Source: Chitinophagaceae bacterium
Lineage (GTDB): Bacteria; Bacteroidota; Bacteroidia; Chitinophagales; Chitinophagaceae
Length of the DNA stretch: 64,000 nt
Direction of reading: 5' to 3'
Assembly (NCBI GenBank): GCA_023229465.1
Contig: JALNZE010000010.1
Location: 59,672 to 123,671, forward strand
The translations under genes were made by a program, and so were the position numbers. Below the pieces are notes generated by a model that had not been told where the DNA came from, did not search any database, and saw only the letters and a list, made by a program, of their open reading frames with translations. Of this stretch, positions 1 through 9,455 are shown piece by piece (positions within the stretch are counted from its first letter, which is position 1; every line of letters starts with the position of its first letter).

Positions 1-638
1 TACCAACTGCCGCCGCGGATTACCTGGAATATGAGCGTTTTCAACTGATAGACGCGCTGGCCCCCTTAATTAATGCAGGGAAGCTAAGGGTATTCAGTAT
101 AGAGAGCATGAACAAAGAAAGCTGGATGAACAATGAAATGGTGCCTGAGCATAAAGCCATTCGTCATAACCAGTTCAACAATTATGTGTTTAATGAAGTA
201 GTACCCTTTATACGCAATGCCACCAGCGATGAAACCATGATTTATACCTGTGGCGCTTCTTTTGGCGCATTGCATGCGATGAACCTTTTTTTGAAAAGAC
301 CTGATATTATTAATGGCGTAATCAGTATGAGTGGCGTGTACAACCTTACTGAATATACCAAAGGCTTTTTTGATGAACAGGTTTATTATAACAGTCCCGA
401 ACATTATATCCCTAATCTGACGGACGACTGGTACCTCGAAAAAATCAGGGCCAGCCATCATATACATATTTATACCGGTAGCGGCGCTTTTGAGGACCCC
501 GAAGCATCCAAACGTTTTGCAGCCATCTTATACAATAAAGGTATCTGGTATGACCTTGATGTATGGGGTGCAGACATCACCCACGACTGGCCAACCTGGC
601 GTGCCATGTTGCCGTACATTATTGATACGAAATTTTGA
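1..638 (+). CDS. Putative esterase (alpha/beta hydrolase), 3' part
   Basis: The reading frame is open to the left edge (first full codon at position 3), so the start is missing. The visible 211 residues fit the PF00756-type esterase fold. A nucleophile elbow GASFGALHA (G-x-S-x-G) follows a helix with VVPFIRN, and a late THDWPTWR holds the likely catalytic His. The usual reaction in this family is hydrolysis of an ester or thioester; the substrate cannot be read from the sequence. The protein ends a few residues after the catalytic His, normal for the family, so the C-terminus looks complete. The next gene starts 90 bp downstream on the same strand. Family assignment is fairly sure, specificity is unknown. 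Confidence 0.8.
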   Translation, partial: PTAAADYLEYERFQLIDALAPLINAGKLRVFSIESMNKESWMNNEMVPEHKAIRHNQFNNYVFNEVVPFIRNATSDETMIYTCGASFGALHAMNLFLKRPDIINGVISMSGVYNLTEYTKGFFDEQVYYNSPEHYIPNLTDDWYLEKIRASHHIHIYTGSGAFEDPEASKRFAAILYNKGIWYDLDVWGADITHDWPTWRAMLPYIIDTKF

Positions 639-728
639 TTGGACCCTTCATTTCTGCAAAAAACCCGTTAATTCATTGCACATTCCTTGTACTGTGCCTG
701 CCCTGCTTTAATATTACATTCTAAGATA

Positions 729-1508
729 ATGGATTTGAGAAAAAAGATAGTCATCGTTTCTGTCATTTGTTTACTATGTCAGGTATTGCTACTACAGAAA
801 CTGACTGCGCAATTTGTTACCATCAGTGGTACCGTATACGACATTACGGCCAGGCGGCCATTAGAAGCAGTAGGCGTGTATAGTTCTTCGGGTAAAGGGG
901 CCATTACGGATTCGCTGGGCAAATATTCGATCACTGTTTTAGGTAAAGACTCTCTTTGGTTCTCACTTATTGGTAAGGTAACCATGAAGTACCCGGTTGA
1001 TACCATTACTAATCCGGACAATTTTAATATAATGATTCATGTTCGCGCAACAGAATTGCCCGAAGTAAAAGTGAGAAATAGTTATTACCGCTTTGATTCT
1101 GTTCAGAATCGTCAGGACTATGCCAAAATATTCAATTTCCGTAAACCCGGCCTCCGGTTAAGCAGCAATCCCAGTTATAGTCCGGGTGGTTTAGGTGTTG
1201 GATTTGACCTGGATGAGATCATCAATATGTTTCGGGTAAAAAGAAACCGGAGCATCCTGAATTTACAGAAGCGACTGGTAGAACAGGAGCGTGATAAATA
1301 TGTAAATTACCGTTACAGCAAGCAGTTTGTACGAAAGATTACCCGGCTGGCCTCCCCCGAACTGGATACGTTCATGAACCGTTACCGCCCAGAATATGAA
1401 GTGGTGCAATTGTTAAACGACCTGGAACTGGGCTATTATGTTCAGAAAAGTTATGAGCAATATCGCGCAGCAAAAAATCGTGGCTATTTGAGGAGAAGAG
1501 AAGAATAG
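729..1508 (+). CDS. Exported CarboxypepD_reg-like protein
   Basis: A 259-residue protein. The start at 729 is preferred over an in-frame ATG at 687 because it puts a basic stretch (MDLRKK) directly before a hydrophobic signal-peptide core and AQF cleavage region. Residues of about 30-110 look like the carboxypeptidase regulatory-like beta-sandwich common in Bacteroidota (VTISGTVYD, RPLEAVGVYSSSGKGAITDSLGKY). The rest is a charged, Arg/Tyr-rich tail with no known catalytic motif. In this phylum such proteins are usually periplasmic or outer-membrane associated. It is not a TonB-dependent receptor, because no plug or barrel follows. Function beyond the domain is unknown. Confidence 0.75.
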   Translation: MDLRKKIVIVSVICLLCQVLLLQKLTAQFVTISGTVYDITARRPLEAVGVYSSSGKGAITDSLGKYSITVLGKDSLWFSLIGKVTMKYPVDTITNPDNFNIMIHVRATELPEVKVRNSYYRFDSVQNRQDYAKIFNFRKPGLRLSSNPSYSPGGLGVGFDLDEIINMFRVKRNRSILNLQKRLVEQERDKYVNYRYSKQFVRKITRLASPELDTFMNRYRPEYEVVQLLNDLELGYYVQKSYEQYRAAKNRGYLRRREE

Positions 1509-1536
1509 GGAATGAGGGCTATTCAAATCCTCCCCC

Positions 1537-1577
1537 CTTCGTGTAACTTCGTGCCTTAGTGTCTTAAGTGGTTCAAT
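1537..1577. repeat. Degenerate interspersed repeat, CTTCGTG...GGTTCAA type
   Basis: The gap between the CarboxypepD_reg-like gene and the convergent SDR holds a quasi-periodic stretch of the form CTTCGTG-n-CTTCGTG-n-CTTAGTG...AGTGGTTCAA. It resembles, from memory, a family of short intergenic repeats seen in many environmental Bacteroidota. Related text occurs at about 9262 and 12308 in this window. No coding or terminator role is visible. Confidence 0.4.
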
Positions 1578-1605
1578 CTTACGTTCCTTAGAATGGCAAG
1601 ATGCC

Positions 1606-2373
1606 TTAAATAGTAATCCCCCCATCAGCCGTAAAAATGGTTCCGGTACAATAGCCAGACGCATCAGATGCCAGAAACAATGCAAGACCCGCAATCTCTT
1701 CAACAGTACCCATACGGGCAATGGGTAATTGTTTTACAAACCGGTCCATCCATTTTTCATTTTGCCAGAGCGCTTCAGAAAATTTTGTTTTAATCAGACC
1801 CGGGCAAATCGAATTCACCCGTATGCGATCAGCTCCCCATTCTTTAGCGGTAACCTTGGTAAGCATATTCAATGCGGCTTTCGAAACAGAATAAATACCC
1901 AGTCCCGGATCCGGTGAGAGTGCTGCAATTGAGCTGATATTAATCACACTGCCACCCCCCCGTGCTTTCATAAGCGGGTATACCAGTTTGCCTAATTCAA
2001 AAGGGGCTTTTACATTCACATTCATAATCTTATCAAAAGCCCATTCTTCGCATTCCACAACCGGTCCGTATACAGGGTTAGTAGCTGCATTATTTACAAG
2101 TATATCAATACCGCCATGCAAGGCAACTACTTGTTCCACCAATACTTTACAAGCAGCAATATCACTTGCATTGGCGGCAATACCTGTACAGTTACCACCT
2201 TCGGCCTGTATACGCTCCGCTACTTTATTTAATTCTTCCTGCTTGCGTGAATTGATCACTACTTTGGCGCCACAGGCTGCTAAATAGCCGGCAATGGCTT
2301 CACCAATGCCTTTGCTGGCACCAGTTACCAGGGCTACTTTTCCATTGAGATTGAAGATTTGATTTGCTGTCAT
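1606..2373 (-). CDS. SDR family oxidoreductase
   Basis: A classical short-chain dehydrogenase of 255 residues, the usual length. The NAD(P)-binding glycine motif TGASKGIG lies at residues 17-24, a variant NNAA follows at about 94, and the catalytic Ser147/148, Tyr161 and Lys165 (YSVSK) are intact, so it should be an active cytosolic oxidoreductase. The C-terminal FTADGGITI resembles the glucose/3-oxoacyl reductase branch. The substrate cannot be told. It starts 9 bp after the stop of the upstream SDR gene (2383-3189), so the two almost certainly form an operon. The start ATG is followed directly by the Rossmann fold, with no signal peptide. Confidence 0.85.
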   Translation of the reverse strand: MTANQIFNLNGKVALVTGASKGIGEAIAGYLAACGAKVVINSRKQEELNKVAERIQAEGGNCTGIAANASDIAACKVLVEQVVALHGGIDILVNNAATNPVYGPVVECEEWAFDKIMNVNVKAPFELGKLVYPLMKARGGGSVINISSIAALSPDPGLGIYSVSKAALNMLTKVTAKEWGADRIRVNSICPGLIKTKFSEALWQNEKWMDRFVKQLPIARMGTVEEIAGLALFLASDASGYCTGTIFTADGGITI

Positions 2374-2382
2374 GGGTTTTTT

Positions 2383-3189
2383 TTACATAAATTGCTCCTT
2401 CACTTTCTTCCGGAACCAGGTGGGCGCCAATCTTTTATAGTACCACATCTTCCTTGCATTTTTCGGTAAAATAATATAGAGCTCTTTTTTACCTGCTCTC
2501 AATAATATTTCCTGTGCCACGGTATCCGCTTCCAATCCTGATCTGTCGATAAACATTTGTGTAGCTTTTTTAACCATCTCTCCACCGCGCGCGAACTGTA
2601 CCACATTGGTTTTAAAATAGGTGGGCTGTATACAGGATACACTAATGTTATCATCCATCAGTTCACTATACAGTGTTTCACTGATGGCCACAACGGCAGC
2701 CTTCGTCATATTATAAGCCCCCATCGTAGGTGCACATCCGATAGCAGCGGCACTGGCGGTATTGAGTATATGCCCGGAGCGCTGTTTTTTCATAGCCGGA
2801 ATAAAATAATAACAGCCATACACCACACCCATTTGGTTAATACTTACCATCCATTCATAGTTCTCCAGGGAATATTCTTCAAAGCTACCCCCATCGCCCA
2901 CGCCGGCATTGTTAAAAAGCAGGTCTATGCCACCGGCCTGCAACAGAAAATCCGCTGCCACTTTTTTATATTGATCCCTATCCGATACATCCAGCGGAAA
3001 AAAAAGTGGCTTACCCCCCAGTTGTTTTATTTCTCCGGCCACTTTTTCCAGGTCCTTTACATTAATATCGGCCATCCCAAGGGTCCAGCCGTCTTTGGCC
3101 AGTTCCTGACAGAATGCTTTACCCAGTCCGGATGCGGCGCCGGTAATAAAGGCTCTTTTTAGGGGATGGATAACGGAGAGTTGGTACAT
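2383..3189 (-). CDS. SDR family oxidoreductase
   Basis: A 268-residue short-chain dehydrogenase, first gene of a two-SDR operon. Visible motifs are TGAASGLG (residues 16-23), NNAGVG (93-98), Ser146, and YNMTK (Tyr159, Lys163). The C-terminal 35 residues after the core are basic and aromatic (MWYYKRLAPTWFRKKV), like SDRs that act on long-chain or membrane-associated substrates. The two SDRs are not close duplicates. They run divergently from the efflux adaptor at 3381. Enzyme class is confident, substrate is not. Confidence 0.85.
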   Translation of the reverse strand: MYQLSVIHPLKRAFITGAASGLGKAFCQELAKDGWTLGMADINVKDLEKVAGEIKQLGGKPLFFPLDVSDRDQYKKVAADFLLQAGGIDLLFNNAGVGDGGSFEEYSLENYEWMVSINQMGVVYGCYYFIPAMKKQRSGHILNTASAAAIGCAPTMGAYNMTKAAVVAISETLYSELMDDNISVSCIQPTYFKTNVVQFARGGEMVKKATQMFIDRSGLEADTVAQEILLRAGKKELYIILPKNARKMWYYKRLAPTWFRKKVKEQFM

Positions 3190-3380
3190 AAATGGCTTTA
3201 TTCTGAATGATTAAAGAATCAGGCAATCGAAAGCAATATCTTTTGAGTGATGAATTTACACTGGAAAAGCTTTAATTCACCTAAGTAGACCGAATTATTT
3301 CTCTGTCTAATCCATTCATACTTAATCTGTCATCAGATATAAATTGTTTTTACCTTTAACGGCCCTTAAATCTTCCGACT

Positions 3381-4430
3381 TTGAAAAGTTTCTATGTATT
3401 TCCGCTCAGTTTGCTTTTGCTAACCGCTTGTAAAAGCAAAAAAGAAGCCCCTAAACAAAATACTGCTCCGCAGGCAACGGTTGTGGATGTAATCGTTGCC
3501 GGCCTTTCCGGAATCGATAATACCATAGAAGCCAATGGCACTGTGGTTGCCGGAGAATATGTTGAATTACACCCAGAGGTTAGCGGCCGCCTCACTTACC
3601 TGAATGTTCCGGAAGGGGCACAGGTACAACAGGGTACGGTGATTGCCAGAATTAATGATGCTGACCTGCAAGCGCAACTCAATAAAACAAGGGTGTTGTT
3701 GGATATGGCTACGAAAACGGAAGAACGCCTTCGAAAATTATTGTCCATAAACGGGGTAAACCAGGCCGATTATGATGTTTCCCTGAACGCGGTGAATGGC
3801 TATAAAGCCGATATGGCTTATACACAATCTTTAATTGATAAAACAGTATTGAAAGCTCCTTTCAGTGGGGTGGCGGGGTTACGGCAGGTGAGCCCGGGCG
3901 CCTATGTATCACCAGCAAGCATTATTGTTACGATACAGCAACTGGATAAAATTAAAATTGATTTTACCTTACCGGAAGAATACAGTAACCTGGTTAAAAA
4001 AGGCAATTCCGTTGATGTAATGGTAGATACCCGAACGCAAGCCATCAAAAAAGCGCTCATCATAGCCACCGAACCACAGGTAAATCTAAATACCCGTAAC
4101 TTAAAAGTACGTGCGGTATTACAAGATAGTAAAGCGAATCCGGGGGCCTATGTGAAAGTGATGATCAGTTCGGACAAAGCACAAAAAAGTATTCTCGTTC
4201 CTACCAATGCCATCATACCTGATGATAAAAATAAAATACTGGTGTTGGTTAAAAACGGGATGGCTTCATTTATAAATGTTGAAACAGGAAGAAGGGAGGC
4301 CAATAATATTGAAATTACCAGGGGAATACATGTGGGAGATTCAGTAGTGATTACAGGCGTATTATTTGCCAAACCAAAAGCACAGTTAAAGGTTCGTAGT
4401 GTGAAGACACTGGAACAATTAATAAATTGA
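3381..4430 (+). CDS. RND efflux periplasmic adaptor (membrane fusion lipoprotein)
   Basis: A 349-residue HlyD/AcrA-type adaptor that links an inner-membrane RND pump to an outer-membrane channel. The start is a TTG codon; it is supported because it gives a complete lipoprotein signal with lipobox LLTAC (Cys17). Then come the lipoyl halves (ANGTVVAGEYVELHPEVSG and the matching KAPFSGVAGLRQVSPGAYV), a short hairpin, a beta-barrel and a membrane-proximal domain ending in VVITGVLFAKPKAQLKV. The permease gene follows 52 bp downstream. No TolC-type channel lies nearby, so the channel must be encoded elsewhere. A TACCTTTA sequence at 3351-3358 is one mismatch from the Bacteroidota -7 box. Confidence 0.9.
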   Translation: MKSFYVFPLSLLLLTACKSKKEAPKQNTAPQATVVDVIVAGLSGIDNTIEANGTVVAGEYVELHPEVSGRLTYLNVPEGAQVQQGTVIARINDADLQAQLNKTRVLLDMATKTEERLRKLLSINGVNQADYDVSLNAVNGYKADMAYTQSLIDKTVLKAPFSGVAGLRQVSPGAYVSPASIIVTIQQLDKIKIDFTLPEEYSNLVKKGNSVDVMVDTRTQAIKKALIIATEPQVNLNTRNLKVRAVLQDSKANPGAYVKVMISSDKAQKSILVPTNAIIPDDKNKILVLVKNGMASFINVETGRREANNIEITRGIHVGDSVVITGVLFAKPKAQLKVRSVKTLEQLIN

Positions 4431-4482
4431 TTGTTGCATCTATTGATTTCACTTTCTCTCAAAACAGAACAGCCAGACAGTT

Positions 4483-7400
4483 ATGAATATTTCTGAATTA
4501 TCGTTGAAGCGACCGGTATTAGCTACGGTGATGAACCTGATGATCATTTTATTTGGATTGGTCGGTTTCTCTTTCCTGGCCGTAAGAGATTACCCGGCTA
4601 TTGATCCACCCATCATATCTATTAGTACCAGTTACACTGGCGCCAATGCAGATATCATAGAGAGCCAGATTACCGAACCACTGGAGAAACAAGTGAATGG
4701 TATACCCGGTGTCCGCTCAATCACCTCATCCAGTACGCTGGGCAGCAGTAATATTACCGTTGAATTTAACCTCGGTATTGACCTGGAAGCCGCGGCCAGT
4801 GATGTTCGCGATAAAGTGGGCCAGGCCCAGCGGGGTTTACCACAGGATATTGATGCACCACCTATTGTTTCCAAAGCAGACGCCAATGGCGAATTTATTT
4901 TAATACTGGCTATTCAAAGCCCTACTAAAAATCTACTCGAGCTGAGCGACTATGCAGAAAATGTTTTGCAACAGCAATTGCAAACTATTAAGGATGTAAG
5001 CTCTATAAACATATTCGGACAAAAGCGTTATTCCATGCGGCTTTGGCTGAACCCTGATAAAATGAGCGCGCACAATGTGGCATTCACGGATATCAGAACG
5101 GCTGTGAGTACAGAAAATATTGAATTGCCCCCTGGAAAAATTTATGGTAATAATACAGAACTGATTATTCGCGCGCTGGGAAGATTACGGAATGAACAAC
5201 AGTTTCGCGACCTTATTATTAAAGAAGATGCAACCGGTATTGTTCGTTTAGGCGATGTGGCCAAAGTAGAACTGGCCCCCGAACAACTGGAACAAACGTG
5301 GAAATACAATGGGGTAAACGCGGTAGGGCTTGCTATCATTCCACAACCCGGAGCCAATAATATTGAGATAGCGGATGAATTTAATAAAAGGCTGGAACAG
5401 ATCCGTAAAACCAATAAAGCGGATATCACTTTTAGTGTACTGATCGATAATACCGTTAATATCCGCAAATCACTGGCCGAAGTAAAAGATACTTTGCTCA
5501 TTTCTTTTTCACTGGTGGTATTGGTTATCTTCTTCTTCTTCCGTAACTGGCTCATCGCGCTGCGCCCCCTGATTGATATTCCTATTTCATTGATAGCTAC
5601 TTTTTTCATCATGTACATAGCCGGGTTCTCCATCAATATCCTAACCCTATTAGGCATTGTACTGGCAACGGGTTTAGTGGTGGATGACGGTATTGTGGTT
5701 ACAGAGAATATTTTCCGAAAACTGGAAGAGGGGCTTCCCATACATAAAGCGGCGCTGGAAGGAAGTAAAGAAATTTTCTTTGCCGTTATTTCTACCTCCG
5801 TAACCCTTGCCGTAGTGTTTTTGCCGGTAATATTTTTAGAAGGGTTTGTAGGCAGGCTCTTCCGTGAATTTGGCGTAACCCTTGCGGTGGCTGTTTTGAT
5901 ATCCGCGTTTGTATCCTTAACCATCACCCCGGTATTGAACGTAGTTCTAAACAGAAAAAATGCACACGAAGGTTGGTTCTACAAAAAAACAGAACCCTTC
6001 TTTGTAGGCATGGAAAGTGGTTACAAAAAATTACTGCTGGGTTTTATGAAGATACGCTGGGCCGCATGGGCGATTGTATTGGCCTGTGTGGGCATCATTG
6101 TTTTGGTAATGAGTACTTTAAAAAGTGAGATAGCGCCGCTGGAAGACAGGAGTAGTATTCGTTTTTCTGTTACCGGAGCGGAAGGCACCAGTTATAACTA
6201 CATGAAACAGGTGGGCGATGATGTGAGTAATTTTTTATACGATTCTGTGCCAGAAAGAGATTTCGTATTTGCGCGAACCCCCGGCGGTTTCGGGCCCGGT
6301 GGCTCTGCCAATTCTTCTACGCCAAGGCTTGCGCTGATAGATCCCGCGTTAAGAAAAAGAAGCCAGAATGATATTGCCAATGACCTGCAAAAAAAACTCG
6401 GCAGGTTTAATGATGCCCGCATCTTTGCTATACAGGAACAAACTATTTCGGTAGGACTGGCTTCACGGGGTTCACTGCCGGTTCAGTTTATTTTACAGAA
6501 CCAGGACCTTGCCAAACTAAAAGCCATTATTCCTAAATTTCTGGAAGAAGCGCGGAAGGATAAAACTTTTTCGAATGTTGATGTAAATATCAAATTCAAT
6601 AAACCGGAGGTAGAGCTTACGGTAGACAGGATGAAAGCCAAGGACCTTGGCTTATCTACCTCCGATGTGGTTGCCGCTATCCAGTCGGCCTTCAGCGGCG
6701 GCAGACTGGCGTATTTTATCATGAATGGCTTTCAATACGCTGTAATAGCCCAGGTAGAGAGAGACAAACGTGATAATCCGAATGATATACGCAACCTCTA
6801 TGTAAGGAATAAGAATGGGGATAATATCCCACTGGATGCGGTGGTAAAGATGGAAGAAAGCAGTAACCCGGCAACACTCTATCACTTTAACCGTTACAAA
6901 GCCGCCACCATTTCCGCGTCACTGGCCGAAGGAAAAACAATTGGTGATGGCATTAAAGCGATGAATGATATTGGTAACAGGCTGCTTGATGAATCTTATC
7001 AAACCTCACTAACCGGGCCGTCCAGGGATTATTCTGAAAGCTCATCCAATATTGTATTCGCGTTTGTGCTTGCCTTGTTATTGATTTACCTGGTATTGGC
7101 TGCGCAGTTCGAAAGTTTTCTCGATCCGTTCATTATCATGTTAACGGTGCCATTGGCATTAGCGGGCGCTTTACTGAGTTTGTATGTGTTTGATCAAACC
7201 CTGAATATATTTTCTGAAATCGGGATGATCATGCTGATAGGTTTGGTAACCAAGAACGGCATCCTGATTGTTGAATTCGCCAACCAGAAAAGGAAGTTTG
7301 GTTTAGCTAAAAAACAAGCCGTGGTAGAAGCTGCCACACAAAGGCTTCGCCCCATTTTAATGACGAGCCTCGCCACTTCCCTGGGCGCCTTACCTATTGC

Positions 7401-7560
7401 CATGAGCCTTGGCGCCGCTTCTACCAGCCGTATTCCGCTGGGTATTGTAGTAGTGGGTGGTATACTTTTCTCATTAATTTTAACCTTATTGGTCATCCCT
7501 GCCGTGTATACTTTTATTTCGGGTACACATAAGGCGAAGGCGATAGAAATAACAGAATAG
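4483..7560 (+). CDS. RND efflux permease, AcrB/HAE1 family
   Basis: A 1025-residue proton-driven inner-membrane exporter, full length for the hydrophobe/amphiphile RND family. It starts with NISELSLKRPVLATVMNL (TM1) and has two large periplasmic loops. The TM4 proton-relay acids are present in GLVVDDGIVVTENI, and the TM10 lysine region is GLVTKNGILIVEFAN. The second half keeps the LTGPSRDYSES...FVLALLLIYLVLAAQFES signature. With DD in TM4 and no CzcA-type metal signature seen, organic substrates (drugs, lipids, dyes) are likelier than metals. It is cotranscribed with the adaptor at 3381. No local regulator is present. Confidence 0.93.
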   Translation: MNISELSLKRPVLATVMNLMIILFGLVGFSFLAVRDYPAIDPPIISISTSYTGANADIIESQITEPLEKQVNGIPGVRSITSSSTLGSSNITVEFNLGIDLEAAASDVRDKVGQAQRGLPQDIDAPPIVSKADANGEFILILAIQSPTKNLLELSDYAENVLQQQLQTIKDVSSINIFGQKRYSMRLWLNPDKMSAHNVAFTDIRTAVSTENIELPPGKIYGNNTELIIRALGRLRNEQQFRDLIIKEDATGIVRLGDVAKVELAPEQLEQTWKYNGVNAVGLAIIPQPGANNIEIADEFNKRLEQIRKTNKADITFSVLIDNTVNIRKSLAEVKDTLLISFSLVVLVIFFFFRNWLIALRPLIDIPISLIATFFIMYIAGFSINILTLLGIVLATGLVVDDGIVVTENIFRKLEEGLPIHKAALEGSKEIFFAVISTSVTLAVVFLPVIFLEGFVGRLFREFGVTLAVAVLISAFVSLTITPVLNVVLNRKNAHEGWFYKKTEPFFVGMESGYKKLLLGFMKIRWAAWAIVLACVGIIVLVMSTLKSEIAPLEDRSSIRFSVTGAEGTSYNYMKQVGDDVSNFLYDSVPERDFVFARTPGGFGPGGSANSSTPRLALIDPALRKRSQNDIANDLQKKLGRFNDARIFAIQEQTISVGLASRGSLPVQFILQNQDLAKLKAIIPKFLEEARKDKTFSNVDVNIKFNKPEVELTVDRMKAKDLGLSTSDVVAAIQSAFSGGRLAYFIMNGFQYAVIAQVERDKRDNPNDIRNLYVRNKNGDNIPLDAVVKMEESSNPATLYHFNRYKAATISASLAEGKTIGDGIKAMNDIGNRLLDESYQTSLTGPSRDYSESSSNIVFAFVLALLLIYLVLAAQFESFLDPFIIMLTVPLALAGALLSLYVFDQTLNIFSEIGMIMLIGLVTKNGILIVEFANQKRKFGLAKKQAVVEAATQRLRPILMTSLATSLGALPIAMSLGAASTSRIPLGIVVVGGILFSLILTLLVIPAVYTFISGTHKAKAIEITE

Positions 7561-7653
7561 GGCGGTATCCTTATATGTATCATGTAAAATCTTCGTTGCA
7601 GCCTGTTCCTTTATGTTCTTACATGAGTGAATGCCGGGGCTTTCCGCTTTTTA

Positions 7654-9198
7654 TTATTTCCGTAATTCTTTTTTTAATATTTTACCGGTAGCGCTCATCG
7701 GTAAAGCAGTAAGAAATTCAATATATCTGGGGTATTTGTAAGCTGCCACCCTTTCTTTTATCCAGTTAATCAGGTCAATATCAGCAATAGTTTGGCCCTC
7801 TTTCAGTACAACAAAGGCTTTTACCTCTTCACCCATTTCTTCATGGGGTATGCCAATCACGGCTACTAATGATACGGCTTCGTGTTTAATCATCACTTCT
7901 TCTATCTCTCTCGGATATACATTAAAGCCGCCGCGGATAATCATGTCTTTGGTACGGTCCACAATAAAGAAAAACCCTTCTTCATCTTTTATGCCAATAT
8001 CGCCTGAATACAGCCAGCCGTCTTTTAGTATTTTTTCAGTTTCAGACGGGTTTTTATAATAGCCCTTCATCACATTATGCCCACGGTACAGCAATTCTCC
8101 CTTTTCTCCAACCGGCACTTCAACTCCATCACTATCTACCAGTTTTACTTCCACACCCCATACCGGTTTACCAATCGATCCTGCTTTTCTGCCAAGTTTG
8201 AGTTGGTTAAACGTAACTACCGGCGATCCTTCAGACATGCCATAGCCTTCAATGATGGGCACGTTGAATCTTTTCTCAAAATTTTCAATCACATTAACCG
8301 GCAAAGAAGCTCCTCCTGAAACGCATATTTTTAACGTGTTGGCTATCTTTTCGTAATCGAATTTCGGATTTGTATAATTAAGCAGGCCCCAATACATGGT
8401 GGGTACGCCCGCGAATATGGTAACACTGTGCCGCTGCATCAACCCGTAAACGGTTTCGGCATCAAAGCGGGGTAATAGAATATTGGTAGAACCTTTATAA
8501 ATACCGGCATTCATCAAAACCGTCATTCCAAAAATGTGAAACAGCGGTAATACAATCAACAGCACATCTTCGGTATTACTATCCATCAGGTCGGAAGAAA
8601 TAATCGCATTAACGAGTAGATTGGAATGTGATAATTCTGCACCCTTGGGCCGGCCGGTAGTACCTGATGTATAAATGATCAAAGCGGTATCATCTGCCTT
8701 ACTCTGGTATGTTTCAAAGCTGGGTGCCTGATCATTCATTAAACTGCCCAGGGTTTCAACACCTTCTATTGGTGAGGGCATATTGGCTGCCGGCATGATC
8801 ATAAAAAAATGTTCGCAAGTGGCAACTGCTTTATAACCCGCATAGCCTATCTCTCCCATGGGTAGTTCGGGTGTACCGGTAAAACAGAAATAGGCTTTGG
8901 CCTCACTATTGGTAAGGTGATATTCTATCTCATCTTTTTTCAATAACACGCTCAGGGGTACCACTACCGCCCCGGCCTTGAGTATGCCAAAATAGATAAT
9001 GGGAAAAGCGGGCAGGTTTAAACAACCCAGGGCCACTTTATCACCAGGCAGGATACCTTTGGCCCGTAAGCCATTGGCCACTTTATTGGCGGCCTCATTT
9101 ACCTGTGCATAGGTAAGGGAGGTATCCATAAAAGTAAACGCTTTTTTGGCTGGATAGCGCCTGGCGCTATCATCGAGGAGTACGGATAAGTTTAGCAT
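7654..9198 (-). CDS. Long-chain fatty acid--CoA ligase / AMP-binding enzyme
   Basis: An ANL-superfamily adenylating enzyme. I use the ATG at 9198 (MLNLSVLLDDSARRYP) rather than an in-frame start at 9243, because family members begin at this point; this gives 514 residues. Signature motifs are the P-loop YTSGTTGRPKG, GYGMSEGSP, YSGDIG, the hinge DRTKDMIIRGGFNVYP, and the C-terminal catalytic lysine in ATGKILKKEL. The expected reaction is ATP plus carboxylic acid plus CoA to acyl-CoA, in the cytosol or at the membrane. Chain length is not readable. It converges on the RND permease and has no partner in operon. A second, different acyl-CoA synthetase is at 20622-22274. Confidence 0.88.
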   Translation of the reverse strand: MLNLSVLLDDSARRYPAKKAFTFMDTSLTYAQVNEAANKVANGLRAKGILPGDKVALGCLNLPAFPIIYFGILKAGAVVVPLSVLLKKDEIEYHLTNSEAKAYFCFTGTPELPMGEIGYAGYKAVATCEHFFMIMPAANMPSPIEGVETLGSLMNDQAPSFETYQSKADDTALIIYTSGTTGRPKGAELSHSNLLVNAIISSDLMDSNTEDVLLIVLPLFHIFGMTVLMNAGIYKGSTNILLPRFDAETVYGLMQRHSVTIFAGVPTMYWGLLNYTNPKFDYEKIANTLKICVSGGASLPVNVIENFEKRFNVPIIEGYGMSEGSPVVTFNQLKLGRKAGSIGKPVWGVEVKLVDSDGVEVPVGEKGELLYRGHNVMKGYYKNPSETEKILKDGWLYSGDIGIKDEEGFFFIVDRTKDMIIRGGFNVYPREIEEVMIKHEAVSLVAVIGIPHEEMGEEVKAFVVLKEGQTIADIDLINWIKERVAAYKYPRYIEFLTALPMSATGKILKKELRK

Positions 9199-9261
9199 GG
9201 CAGGCAATCGTTTTAATGCAATGCTTAAATATACAGCCGGCATTTTTAAAATTCAAACATT

Positions 9262-9308
9262 CCTCCGCGCCACCTCTGCGGTGAAAGCGGAGTTCTATCA
9301 CCGCAGAG
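9262..9308. repeat. Interspersed repeat with hairpin, CTCTGCGGTG type
   Basis: Within the 257-bp gap 9199-9455 the text CCTCCGCGCCACCTCTGCGG begins a short repeat. Its second part forms a perfect 10-bp inverted repeat CTCTGCGGTG (9274-9283) / CACCGCAGAG (9299-9308) with a 15-nt loop. The first 20 bases recur with one change at 12308-12327. Further on, CCTCTCGGAGAGG (about 9370) is another small palindrome. No T-tract follows, so a terminator is unlikely. Nothing else is seen in this gap. Confidence 0.45.
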
Positions 9309-9455
9309 AAGCGGAGAGCGGGGAGTTTGCGGGGGGGCCCTATGCGAGAACTGCAATGTTCCCTATCTGGAGACCTCTCGGAGAGGGGAAATTTTTTTCA
9401 ACCAGTTTTAAAATCGGGGGCTTTCTTCAATACGCATAATGTTAGCGGCAGAAGT

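Noticed and set aside
2557..3162. A 201-codon plus-strand frame opposite the second SDR
   Set aside because: The SDR on the other strand has all catalytic motifs, and this frame has none.
5142..5927. A 261-codon open frame on the minus strand inside the RND permease
   Set aside because: Antisense of a strongly coding region, with low-complexity Ser/Ile/Thr and no recognisable motif.
7561..7653. TCATGTAA/TTACATGA pair between the RND permease and acyl-CoA ligase as a terminator
   Set aside because: The 8-bp arms are 31 nt apart and no T-run follows, so a terminator is not supported.
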